25,197 nucleotides of DNA from contig DASXHZ010000035.1 in the NCBI GenBank assembly GCA_036488085.1, positions 1-25,197 on the forward strand, given 5' to 3'. A program made the translations under genes and the position numbers. Positions 1 through 6,969 of the stretch are shown here, piece by piece (within the stretch, counting starts at the first letter, position 1; each line of letters opens with the position of its first letter). The stretch is from DASXHZ01 sp036488085 (GTDB lineage: Bacteria > Acidobacteriota > Thermoanaerobaculia > Gp7-AA8). The notes under the pieces are model-generated. The model had not been told where the DNA came from. It made no database searches and worked only from the letters and a program-made list of their open reading frames with translations.

Positions 1-1
1 C

Positions 2-2359
2 GTCGACGCCTCCGGCAACCTGACCTTCACCACGGCGCCCGATGCGAACGGCACCGCGACCGTCAGTGTCACGGCGCACGACAACGGCGGCACCGCCAAC
101 GGCGGCGTCGACACGTCCGCGCCGCAGACGTTCACGATCACCGTCACCGCCGTCAACGACGCGCCGAGCTTCACGAAGGGACCGAACGAGAGCGTCGTCA
201 GCGACGCCGGTCCGCAGAGCTACGCGAACTGGGCGACCGGCATCAGCGCCGGCCCCGCCAACGAGTCGGCGCAGACCGTCTCGTTCCTCGTCAACAACGA
301 CAACAATGCGGTCTTCGCCTCGCAGCCGGCAGTCAGCTCGGCCGGTACGCTCACCTTCAACACCGCCGTCTCGGCTCCGACGACGACTGTCCACGTGACC
401 GTCGCCGCGCATGACAACGGCGGGACTGCCAACGGCGGCGTCGACACCTCGGCGACGCAGAGCTTCGACATCAACGTCACCCACGCCAACCAGCCCCCGG
501 TCGCCAACCCCGACTCCTACGACGCGGTCGGCAACACCGAGCTCGCGGTCGGCACTGCCGGCACGCAGCCGGCGACGCTCGCCGTCGCCAGCGGCAGCGT
601 CCTGGCCAACGACACCGACTCCGATGGCGACCCGCTCACCGCCACTCTCGGTTCCGCGAGCGCCGGCGCCAGCGTCACCATGGGCTCCGACGGCGGCTTC
701 CGCTACCTCCCGGCGGCCGGATTCAGCGGTGACGACACCTTCACTTACATCGTCAGCGACGGCCACGGTCATAACGTGACCGGCACTGTTACGATCCACG
801 TCACCAAACGGGTCCTTTACGTGAAGAACAACGGAGGCGGCAGCACCGGCCGGGTCGACTCGCCATACACCACGCTCGCGCTCGCGCAGGCTGCCTCCGC
901 CGACAACGATGCGGTCTACGTCTTCACCGGCGACGGAGCGACGACGGGGCAGTCGAACGGCTTCACGATCAACCACAACGGCGAGCGACTGATCGGTGAG
1001 GGCGTCGCGCTGAAGGCTTCCGGCGTCTACAACGGGGTCACCAACCCGCAGCTCCGTGCCGCAGGTACCGCGCCGAAGATGTCGAACGGCGGCGGTTCGG
1101 GAGTCACGATCTCCGGCGCCGGCACGCTCTCGAACAACGAGGTCTCGGGCGTCGAGATCACCTCGGCGACGAACGCGGGCGTCAGCATCGGCAACGCGGC
1201 CAATGTCACGATGGATCACGACAAGGTCGACGCTTCGACCGGCAGCGGTGTTCGCGGGACGGCGGTCAACGGCTTCTCGTTCACCAACGGCAGCATCCTG
1301 TCTTCCGGTAGCGTGAGCGGCGACGGCAACCTGTCGTTCGACAATCTCAGCGGGTCGGCGACGGTTTCGAACAGTACGTTCGCCGGCGCGTTCACCGACA
1401 ACGTCCGCGTCGCGAACACGTCCGGGACGTTGAACCGCATCACGTTCACGAACGACAACTTCAACGGCAACAGCACGACCACCGGCAATACCGCGGTGAA
1501 CCTGACGGCCAACAACGGAACGACGCTGGACGTCACCGTGACGGGCAGCCACTTCACGAGCACCCGCGGGCAGCAGTTCCAGTTGTCGATGAACGGAACC
1601 GTCACCTCGGACGTGGTCTTCACCGGCAACACCATCTCGAATGCACAGACGGCCCTCTCGGGTGGCGGTGGAGTCCTGCTCGCGACGGGCGGCGGTGCGG
1701 GCTCCGTTCCGACGCTCACGTATAACATTTCGAACAACTCCGTCCGTGACGCGGTCGGCGCGGCGATCTCGGTGTCGAAGGGGTCGGGGACCGGGAGCGC
1801 CACCGGCAGTATCAGCGGCAACACGATCGGTGTCACCGGCGTGACCGACTCCGGCTCGGCGCAGGGCGACGGCGTCGCCATCACTCATGTCGGAGGCGGC
1901 TCGACGTCGACCACCATCACCAACAACGCCATCGCGCAGTTCAACAACAATGGCATCAGCCTGCAGATTGGCGACGCCTCGAGCGGCGGCAATGGCTCGA
2001 TGGCGGCGACCGTCCAGGGCAACACCGTCAGCAACCCCGGATCGTTCGCGCTGAACGGGTTCTTCCTCAACTCCGGAACGACCAGCGGCGACGCGCACAC
2101 CGTCTGCCTGACGCTCGGAGGCGCCGGCGCGGCGGCTAACGCCATCACCGGCGGCGGCTCGGTCCCGAACGGCGGATTCGACGCCCGCCTGCGCCAGCGC
2201 ATGGCGACTACCGTTCGTCTGGCCGGTTATGCCGGAGCGAACAACAACAACGCCGCGGTACAGTCGTACGTGCAGTCACAGAACGGCGGAACGCCGACTG
2301 TCTCGGTAAGCAATTCAGTGCCGACCGGCGGTGGCTTCGTCGGTGGTACTTGTCCGTGA
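2..2359 (+). CDS. Ig-like/beta-helix repeat surface protein, C-terminal part (5' end outside window)
   Basis: An open frame runs from the window edge to the TGA at 2357-2359 (785 residues visible), so the real start lies upstream. The GTG at 395 is only an internal valine. Residues 1 to about 265 are Ig/cadherin-like tandem domains: the segment around AHDNGGTANGGVDTSA occurs twice, 333 bp (111 residues) apart, followed by an Asp-rich VLANDTDSDGD-type domain. From about residue 268 (LYVKNNGGG) to near the end the sequence is Asn/Gly/Thr/Ser-rich with short repeated strands (ISGAGTLSNN, FTGNTISNA), as in parallel beta-helix (PbH1) folds. No LPXTG motif, C-terminal sorting domain or membrane anchor is visible at the end. 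Such proteins are usually secreted or surface adhesins. A tail-collar gene follows after 28 bp, so co-expression is likely. Exact ligand or role unknown. Confidence 0.85.
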   Translation, partial: VDASGNLTFTTAPDANGTATVSVTAHDNGGTANGGVDTSAPQTFTITVTAVNDAPSFTKGPNESVVSDAGPQSYANWATGISAGPANESAQTVSFLVNNDNNAVFASQPAVSSAGTLTFNTAVSAPTTTVHVTVAAHDNGGTANGGVDTSATQSFDINVTHANQPPVANPDSYDAVGNTELAVGTAGTQPATLAVASGSVLANDTDSDGDPLTATLGSASAGASVTMGSDGGFRYLPAAGFSGDDTFTYIVSDGHGHNVTGTVTIHVTKRVLYVKNNGGGSTGRVDSPYTTLALAQAASADNDAVYVFTGDGATTGQSNGFTINHNGERLIGEGVALKASGVYNGVTNPQLRAAGTAPKMSNGGGSGVTISGAGTLSNNEVSGVEITSATNAGVSIGNAANVTMDHDKVDASTGSGVRGTAVNGFSFTNGSILSSGSVSGDGNLSFDNLSGSATVSNSTFAGAFTDNVRVANTSGTLNRITFTNDNFNGNSTTTGNTAVNLTANNGTTLDVTVTGSHFTSTRGQQFQLSMNGTVTSDVVFTGNTISNAQTALSGGGGVLLATGGGAGSVPTLTYNISNNSVRDAVGAAISVSKGSGTGSATGSISGNTIGVTGVTDSGSAQGDGVAITHVGGGSTSTTITNNAIAQFNNNGISLQIGDASSGGNGSMAATVQGNTVSNPGSFALNGFFLNSGTTSGDAHTVCLTLGGAGAAANAITGGGSVPNGGFDARLRQRMATTVRLAGYAGANNNNAAVQSYVQSQNGGTPTVSVSNSVPTGGGFVGGTCP

Positions 2360-2387
2360 TCGTTAAGCGAGAAAAAAGGAGCATCTA

Positions 2388-2888
2388 ATGGCAGAACCGT
2401 TTCTCTCGGAAATCCGCATCATGAGTTTCGACTTTCCTCCCAAGGGCTGGGCCACGTGTGACGGTCAGTTGTTGCCGATCAACCAGAATCAGGGGCTCTT
2501 CTCGCTGCTCGGCACCACCTATGGTGGTGACGGCCGCGTGAACTTCGGTCTTCCCGACCTGCGCTCCCGCGTGCCGATTCACATGGGCTCCGGTCACACG
2601 CTCGGCGAGCGGGGAGGGGAGCAGGCGCACACCCTCTCGATCGGCGAGCTCCCGACCCACACGCACGTGTTCAACGGGACGACCGCAAGCACGAACCCCA
2701 CGGCGGTGCCGTCGAACAATTACCTCGCTCCTACCGCCTCGATGTACGGTGCGGCCGCGAACCTGACCACCGTCATTCCGACCTCGGTCACGAGCGTCGG
2801 CGGCAGTCAGGCGCACCTCAACATGCAGCCGTTCCTGACGCTGAACTTCTCGATCGCGCTGCAGGGCATCTTCCCGTCGCAGACATAG
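2388..2888 (+). CDS. Phage tail collar domain protein (microcystin-dependent protein-like), copy 1
   Basis: 166 residues, with an AAGGAG ribosome-binding site 8 nt before the ATG. The N-terminus (EIRIMSFDFPPKGWATCDGQ) and the central GTTYGGDGRVNFGLPDLRSR block are the hallmark of the tail collar family (PF07484) and MdpB-like proteins. A His-rich segment THTHVFNG follows, and the C-terminus ends in a conserved MQPFLTLNFSIALQGIFPSQ strand. Collar domains in phages form trimeric fibre parts; chromosomal versions of this size are found widely outside prophages and have no settled function. No signal peptide is visible. It is the first of three paralogues in a tight row (gaps of 19 and 15 bp). 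No phage head, sheath or lysis genes are nearby, which argues against a prophage remnant. Confidence 0.92.
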   Translation: MAEPFLSEIRIMSFDFPPKGWATCDGQLLPINQNQGLFSLLGTTYGGDGRVNFGLPDLRSRVPIHMGSGHTLGERGGEQAHTLSIGELPTHTHVFNGTTASTNPTAVPSNNYLAPTASMYGAAANLTTVIPTSVTSVGGSQAHLNMQPFLTLNFSIALQGIFPSQT

Positions 2889-2907
2889 GAGCAGAGGAGA
2901 CAAAACG

Positions 2908-3411
2908 ATGGCACAACCTTACGTTGGTGAGATCCGGATGTTCGCCGGCAACTTCGCGCCGGCGGGCTGGATGTTTTGCGAAGGCCAGCTCCTCCCGATC
3001 TCCGAGTACGAAACGCTCTTCAATCTGATCGGCACCACCTATGGCGGCGATGGTCAGTCCACCTTCGCCCTGCCGGACCTTCGCGGCCGCGTGCCCATTC
3101 ACATGGGGAACGGCTTCACGCTTGCCGAAACGGGAGGCGTCGAAGAAGTGACGCTCAGCGTGTCACAGATTCCGAGCCACACGCATCCGCTGCTGGCGAC
3201 GCTGAACGCCGGCGACCAGGGGAATCCCGGGGGCAACGTCGCGGCTCAGAACGCCGCGGTCAAGCTCTACGTCGAAAGCGACCCGACCGCCAACGCCGGC
3301 GCCTCGACGATCGGGAACATCGGCGGCAGCCAGCCGCACACCAATTTCGAACCGTATCTCTGCGTCGACTTCATCATCTCGCTGTTCGGCATCTTCCCGT
3401 CCCAGACCTAG
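2908..3411 (+). CDS. Phage tail collar domain protein, copy 2
   Basis: 167 residues with an AGAGGAG ribosome-binding site before ATG 2908. It shares the family plan with its neighbours: EIRMFAGNFAPAGWMFCEGQ at the N-terminus, GTTYGGDGQSTFALPDLRGR in the middle, IPSHTHPLLA, and a C-terminal PYLCVDFIISLFGIFPSQ block. It is the most divergent at the C-terminus (CVDFIISLFG instead of TLNFxIALQG). Divergence of the paralogues combined with conserved order suggests distinct subunits of one assembly rather than recent duplicates, but this is inference. Confidence 0.92.
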   Translation: MAQPYVGEIRMFAGNFAPAGWMFCEGQLLPISEYETLFNLIGTTYGGDGQSTFALPDLRGRVPIHMGNGFTLAETGGVEEVTLSVSQIPSHTHPLLATLNAGDQGNPGGNVAAQNAAVKLYVESDPTANAGASTIGNIGGSQPHTNFEPYLCVDFIISLFGIFPSQT

Positions 3412-3426
3412 TCAGAAGGAGAGAAC

Positions 3427-3948
3427 ATGGATCCGTTTGTCGCTGAGATTCGAATCTTCCCGTTCAACTTCGCTCCGAAGGGCTGGGCTTTCTGCGACGG
3501 TCAGATTCTGCCGCTGTCGCAGAACACCGCGCTCTTCTCGCTGCTCGGCACCACCTACGGCGGCGACGGCAAGAGCAACTTCGCCCTTCCGAACATGCAG
3601 GGGAATGCTCCCATGCACCCAGGACAGGGGCCAGGCCTCTCATTGCACGATCTCGGAGAGACCGGCGGCTCCGAGACTGTTTCTCTGCTCGAATCGGAGA
3701 TTCCGTCGCACAATCACACCTTCCGCGTCGACGCAGCCGATCCGGCCGACCAGCCTGCACCGAGTAACGTGCGCGCGTTTGCCCGTTCGACCAACGGCTT
3801 TGCCTGGAACCCGACATTCACCGTATCGGCCATGAGCGACAACTCGCTGGCCCCTGCCGGCGGAGATCAGCCCCACAACAACATGCAGCCGTACCTGACG
3901 CTCAACTTCTGCATCGCGTTGCAGGGCGTCTATCCGCCCCGTACCTAA
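3427..3948 (+). CDS. Phage tail collar domain protein, copy 3
   Basis: 173 residues, with a GAAGGAGAG ribosome-binding site before ATG 3427. It carries EIRIFPFNFAPKGWAFCDGQ, GTTYGGDGKSNFALPNMQGN, a His motif IPSHNHTF and the terminal MQPYLTLNFCIALQGVYP block. The usual PDLRGR is PNMQGN here and the loop after it is longer than in the other copies. It is last of the collar triplet; the next gene starts 48 bp on, with no obvious terminator between them. Confidence 0.92.
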   Translation: MDPFVAEIRIFPFNFAPKGWAFCDGQILPLSQNTALFSLLGTTYGGDGKSNFALPNMQGNAPMHPGQGPGLSLHDLGETGGSETVSLLESEIPSHNHTFRVDAADPADQPAPSNVRAFARSTNGFAWNPTFTVSAMSDNSLAPAGGDQPHNNMQPYLTLNFCIALQGVYPPRT

Positions 3949-3996
3949 TCCCACGGCTTTTCTGAGCAGGACCGAGAGAAGACAGAAAGGCAAGTC

Positions 3997-4839
3997 ATGA
4001 GAAAGCAACCAACGAGTGGGATGGGGCGGCGCGAGTTCCTCGTCCTGACTTCGACCACCGCCCTGGCGGCGGCGGCGTTCGGGAAGGATCTGCTCCCGCA
4101 GCCGGCCGCGGCATCCGCGACCGCACGCGAGTTCTCGCTCGGATACGTCGAGGCGAACGCCTCTGTCAAAGGCGGCCGCAGCTTGACGCCGAACGTGATG
4201 TCGGTCGCGAGCGTGAGCTCGGGCGACGGCAACTTCCTCTCCAACGGCGTCAAGGTCTCGGTTCGCGGATACAACGTGATGTCCGAATCGGCGAACGGCC
4301 GCGTCGCGATGCAGCTCATCGTGCAGTATCTCGAGAGCGGAACGCGCCGCGTCGATCCCTTCGTGGCCTGGCGCTATTCGCGAACGAGCGGGGGAGCGTC
4401 TCCGATCTCGTTCCTGGTCCCGGTCGACCAGGATCAGAATCTCCACCTCCTCTTCAACTCCGACTCCGATGCGTCGATCGCGCGCAAGACGGCACAGACG
4501 CCGAACGGCGTCTCGCGCCGTGACCTTCTCAACGGCGCCTCCGCCGCTGCCAGCATGGAAGCGGGCAGCGACCCCGGCGCCCTCACGCTCACGCTCATGT
4601 CGGGGAAGAATGACCCGAAGCTGCGTCGCGGCTACTACATCATCTCCCCGGTCGGAGACGGTGTCAGTGAGCCGGACTGGAGCCGTTACGAGCTGCGAAA
4701 CACCGACAACGGCATGAAGCTGTTCGAGGCGAACAACTTCGATGCCGGCCCGGCCCAGCTCGAGTATCTGATCCTCTACGTCGACTACTTCAAGCTGCCC
4801 GACGACGGCGATAAAACGCGCCGGAAACAGCCGATGTGA
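3997..4839 (+). CDS. Tat-type exported protein of unknown function in the collar cassette
   Basis: 280 residues from ATG 3997. The N-terminus is a probable twin-arginine signal: GRREFLVLTS (about residues 10-19) followed by an Ala-rich hydrophobic stretch and a likely cleavage site near AAASA. I do not recognise the mature domain. It is mixed alpha/beta, with segments such as SVRGYNVMSESANGRVAMQL and PISFLVPVDQDQNLHLLFNS, and contains only polar and aromatic low-hydrophobicity sequence after the signal, so it is soluble. The second RR (GVSRRDLLNG, about residue 172) is internal and irrelevant to export. Its position directly after the three collar genes on the same strand suggests a role in the same surface structure. 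Function not assigned. Confidence 0.8.
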   Translation: MRKQPTSGMGRREFLVLTSTTALAAAAFGKDLLPQPAAASATAREFSLGYVEANASVKGGRSLTPNVMSVASVSSGDGNFLSNGVKVSVRGYNVMSESANGRVAMQLIVQYLESGTRRVDPFVAWRYSRTSGGASPISFLVPVDQDQNLHLLFNSDSDASIARKTAQTPNGVSRRDLLNGASAAASMEAGSDPGALTLTLMSGKNDPKLRRGYYIISPVGDGVSEPDWSRYELRNTDNGMKLFEANNFDAGPAQLEYLILYVDYFKLPDDGDKTRRKQPM

Positions 4840-4845
4840 CCTCGA

Positions 4846-4880
4846 TCCTCCTCGCGCGTACCAGTTGCGCGCGAGGAGGA
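4846..4880 (+). promoter_or_regulatory. Perfect 13-bp hairpin covering the acetyltransferase ribosome-binding site
   Basis: TCCTCCTCGCGCG (4846-4858) and CGCGCGAGGAGGA (4868-4880) are exact reverse complements separated by a 9-nt loop. The right arm is the GAGGAGGA Shine-Dalgarno of the ATG at 4890. No U-tract follows, so it is more likely a translation-blocking structure than a classic intrinsic terminator, although it may also attenuate the collar operon. Confidence 0.7.
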
Positions 4881-4889
4881 GCCCGCGGG

Positions 4890-5378
4890 ATGACCGAGAC
4901 CCAGATCGACGCCACGACGCGCCTTCGTCCCGAGACGGATGCCGACGTCGAGTTCCTCGCCGCGCTCTACGCCAGCACGCGTGAAGAGGAGATGCGGATG
5001 GTCGACTGGAGCGACGAGGTCAAGACGGCCTTCCTCCGCTCCCAGTTCGACGCGCAGTCCGAGCACTACAAGAAGCACTACTCCGCCGCCGAGTACTGGA
5101 TGATCGAGCACGACGGCGTCCCGGTCGGACGCCTCTACCTCCACTACCAGCCGAAGGACCTGCGCATCGTCGACATCGCACTGATGCCCGAGCACCGGCG
5201 CCACGGCATCGGACGCGCGATCCTCTCGCAGTTGCTCGCCGATGCCCAGAGTGCCGGCCGGAACGTGAGTTTGCACGTCGAGAGGAACAACCCGGCGTTG
5301 GGGCTCTACTACGATCTCGGCTTCAAAGAGATCAGCGAGTACGGCTACTACTACCTGCTCGAGTGGCAGCCTAGTTGA
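4890..5378 (+). CDS. GNAT family N-acetyltransferase
   Basis: 162 residues. I chose ATG 4890 because GAGGAGGA lies 9 nt upstream; the in-frame GTG at 4836 would place the ribosome-binding site inside the gene and add an atypical N-terminus. The acetyl-CoA-binding motif A is clear: VDIALMPEHRRHGIGRAIL (about residues 94-112, with the R-x-x-G-x-G core RRHGIG), followed by motif B NNPALGLYYDLGF (133-145). The family transfers an acetyl group from acetyl-CoA to an amine; the substrate cannot be told. It lies 50 bp after the exported protein and overlaps the 3' end of the convergent DUF6916-like gene by 8 bp. A GNAT next to collar and DUF6916 genes is a recurring arrangement as far as I recall, which hints at modification of a fibre component. 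Confidence 0.9.
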   Translation: MTETQIDATTRLRPETDADVEFLAALYASTREEEMRMVDWSDEVKTAFLRSQFDAQSEHYKKHYSAAEYWMIEHDGVPVGRLYLHYQPKDLRIVDIALMPEHRRHGIGRAILSQLLADAQSAGRNVSLHVERNNPALGLYYDLGFKEISEYGYYYLLEWQPS

Positions 5379-5679
5379 AGACCGCCTCGTACATGTAGCC
5401 GTCCTTGCGCGACTGGATCGGCACGATGAAGATCCAGTGCGGTCCGCCCAGCGTCTCGTGTGTCAGGGCATAGGTCGACTGCGGGATGTACGGTTGCTGG
5501 GGACCGAGGAAGTGCATCGAGAAGGTGTCGCGCTTGAGGCGCGCATCGACGTGCTGGTCCATCACCTTCACCACGTCGAGCAGCTTCAGGTCGAATGACT
5601 GGCCGTCGGGGGTTGCCAGTTGGAACGTCGTCCCGGCGAGCGGCCGGATCGCTTCATACGTGAATTCGCTGGTGTCCAT
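5371..5679 (-). CDS. DUF6916-like small protein
   Basis: 102 residues on the minus strand, ATG at 5679. Segments such as FQLATPDGQSFDLKLLDV, DTFSMHFLGPQQPYIPQSTY, and LGGPHWIFIVPIQ resemble the DUF6916 family, a small beta-rich protein commonly listed beside tail-collar genes. No signal peptide, membrane segment or catalytic motif is visible. It converges on the acetyltransferase, overlapping it by 8 bp. No strong Shine-Dalgarno is seen before the ATG. The family name is from memory of the motif pattern, not a search. Confidence 0.75.
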   Translation of the reverse strand: MDTSEFTYEAIRPLAGTTFQLATPDGQSFDLKLLDVVKVMDQHVDARLKRDTFSMHFLGPQQPYIPQSTYALTHETLGGPHWIFIVPIQSRKDGYMYEAVFN

Positions 5680-5735
5680 CGGGGCCGTTTTTTAGCACGT
5701 TCGGCGCGGGCACGCCATCACGATACGATGTGTGG

Positions 5736-6692
5736 ATGGCCGCCCAAGAGCAGGTGCCGCCGCCCGACATCAACTCCGATCTCGGATTCGGCTCGGTCGT
5801 CGCGCGCGAGTCGCGCCGCCGTCTGCTGAACCGCAACGGCAGCTTCAACGTCAAGCGTGAGGGTCTCTCCCTCATCCAGTCGCTCCCCGCGTATCACTAC
5901 TTCCTGACGATGAGCTGGACGCGCTTCCTGGCGCTGGTCAGCGGCGTGTACCTCTTGGCGAACGCCGCGTTCGCGTTTGTTTACGTGGCCTGCGGACCCG
6001 ATGCGCTCACCGGCTTCCCGGCGATGGGAAGGGGAGAGCGGCTCGCGAATGCGTTCTTCTTCAGCGTCGACACGCTGGCGACCATCGGGTACGGCTCCAT
6101 CGCTCCGACCAACACCCTCGCGAACGTCGTCGTCTTCTTCGAGTCGCTGGCCGGACTCCTCGGTTTTGCCCTCGTGGCCGGCATCGTCTTCGCGCGCTTC
6201 GCCCGTCCGATGGCGCAGATCGTCTTCAGCGACAAGGCCATCATCGCGCCGTACCGCGGCTACACGGCCTTCATGTTCCGGATCGTCAACCAGCGCTCGA
6301 ACGAGCTGGTGCAGCTCGAGGCCAAGGTCATGCTGACGCGCCGGAAGAGGGGAGTGGACGGCGAGCGGGAGTTCATCTCCCTCAAACTCGAGCGCGAGAC
6401 CGTCGTCTTCTTTCCCCTCACCTGGACGCTCGTCCATCCGATCGACGAGAAGAGTCCCCTGCACGGCATGACCGAGCGCGACCTCCTCAGCTGCGACTCC
6501 GAGTTCCTCGTCCTCCTCAACGGCTTCGACGAGACGTTCTCCCAGACCGTCCACACCCGCTCTTCCTATCGCGGCGACGAAATCGTATGGGGCGCCACGT
6601 TCAAGAGCATCTTCAACCCGCCCAAACCCGACGGCACCCTCTCTGTCGACATCCGCAAGCTCCACGACATCGAACGCATGCCGCTCGACTGA
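5736..6692 (+). CDS. Inward-rectifier potassium channel (KirBac-like)
   Basis: 318 residues from ATG 5736; an in-frame GTG at 5730 would add two residues, and neither has a clear ribosome-binding site. Order: an N-terminal cytoplasmic segment with an amphipathic slide helix (LPAYHYFLTMSW, 50-61), TM1 about 64-86, pore helix, the K+ selectivity filter TIGYG (116-120), TM2 about 129-152, then a C-terminal Ig-like cytoplasmic domain (about 160-318) with MFRIVNQRSNELVQLEAKV, typical of KirBac channels. A homotetramer would conduct K+ passively, controlled by ligands or lipids at the cytoplasmic domain. It is divergent from DUF6916 and followed by the tandem array, so it is probably monocistronic. 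Confidence 0.95.
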   Translation: MAAQEQVPPPDINSDLGFGSVVARESRRRLLNRNGSFNVKREGLSLIQSLPAYHYFLTMSWTRFLALVSGVYLLANAAFAFVYVACGPDALTGFPAMGRGERLANAFFFSVDTLATIGYGSIAPTNTLANVVVFFESLAGLLGFALVAGIVFARFARPMAQIVFSDKAIIAPYRGYTAFMFRIVNQRSNELVQLEAKVMLTRRKRGVDGEREFISLKLERETVVFFPLTWTLVHPIDEKSPLHGMTERDLLSCDSEFLVLLNGFDETFSQTVHTRSSYRGDEIVWGATFKSIFNPPKPDGTLSVDIRKLHDIERMPLD

Positions 6693-6701
6693 GCGGGGCA
6701 T

Positions 6702-6898
6702 AAACGTTTAGATACGTGCATCTAAACGTTTACCAGCGCGACATAAACGTCGACCAACATCGTGGTCATCGTTGACCAAACGCTGAAAAGCGTTGAGACC
6801 CGCGTATCTAAACGTTGAGACGACCCGATCTCAACGTTTACCAAACGTCGGTAATCGTCGACCAAGCGGTGGAAAGCGTTGATATGCGCGGGTCTCGC
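6702..6898. repeat. Nine-unit degenerate tandem array, 21-22 bp period
   Basis: The CG of a core (A)AACGTTKA or its variants (CGTCGA, CGTTGA) recurs with C at 6705, 6727, 6748, 6770, 6791, 6813, 6835, 6856 and 6877, giving steps of 22, 21, 22, 21, 22, 22, 21 and 21 bp. The unit resembles AAACGTTKACCA followed by a GC-rich half and ending in (A/G)TCT or GGT. A period near 21.5 bp is two turns of B-DNA and is not a multiple of 3, so the array is unlikely to be coding. It fills the gap between the channel and the DUF1549 gene. Confidence 0.85.
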
Positions 6899-6969
6899 GA
6901 TTTTTGAGGGATGTGACGCCGCTCACACCCCGGCGTAAACGGCTTGTCAGGTGGGGCGTCCAACCTCAC

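Noticed and set aside
4836..4889. GTG 4836 as the acetyltransferase start
   Set aside because: The Shine-Dalgarno GAGGAGGA at 4873-4880 fits ATG 4890, and the extra residues have no family match.
2..5679. Prophage or tailocin remnant
   Set aside because: Only collar-type genes are present; no head, sheath, tube, baseplate, lysis or integrase genes are seen in the window.
6702..6898. CRISPR array
   Set aside because: The period is only 21-22 bp, units are degenerate throughout, there are no unique 30-nt spacers and no cas genes.
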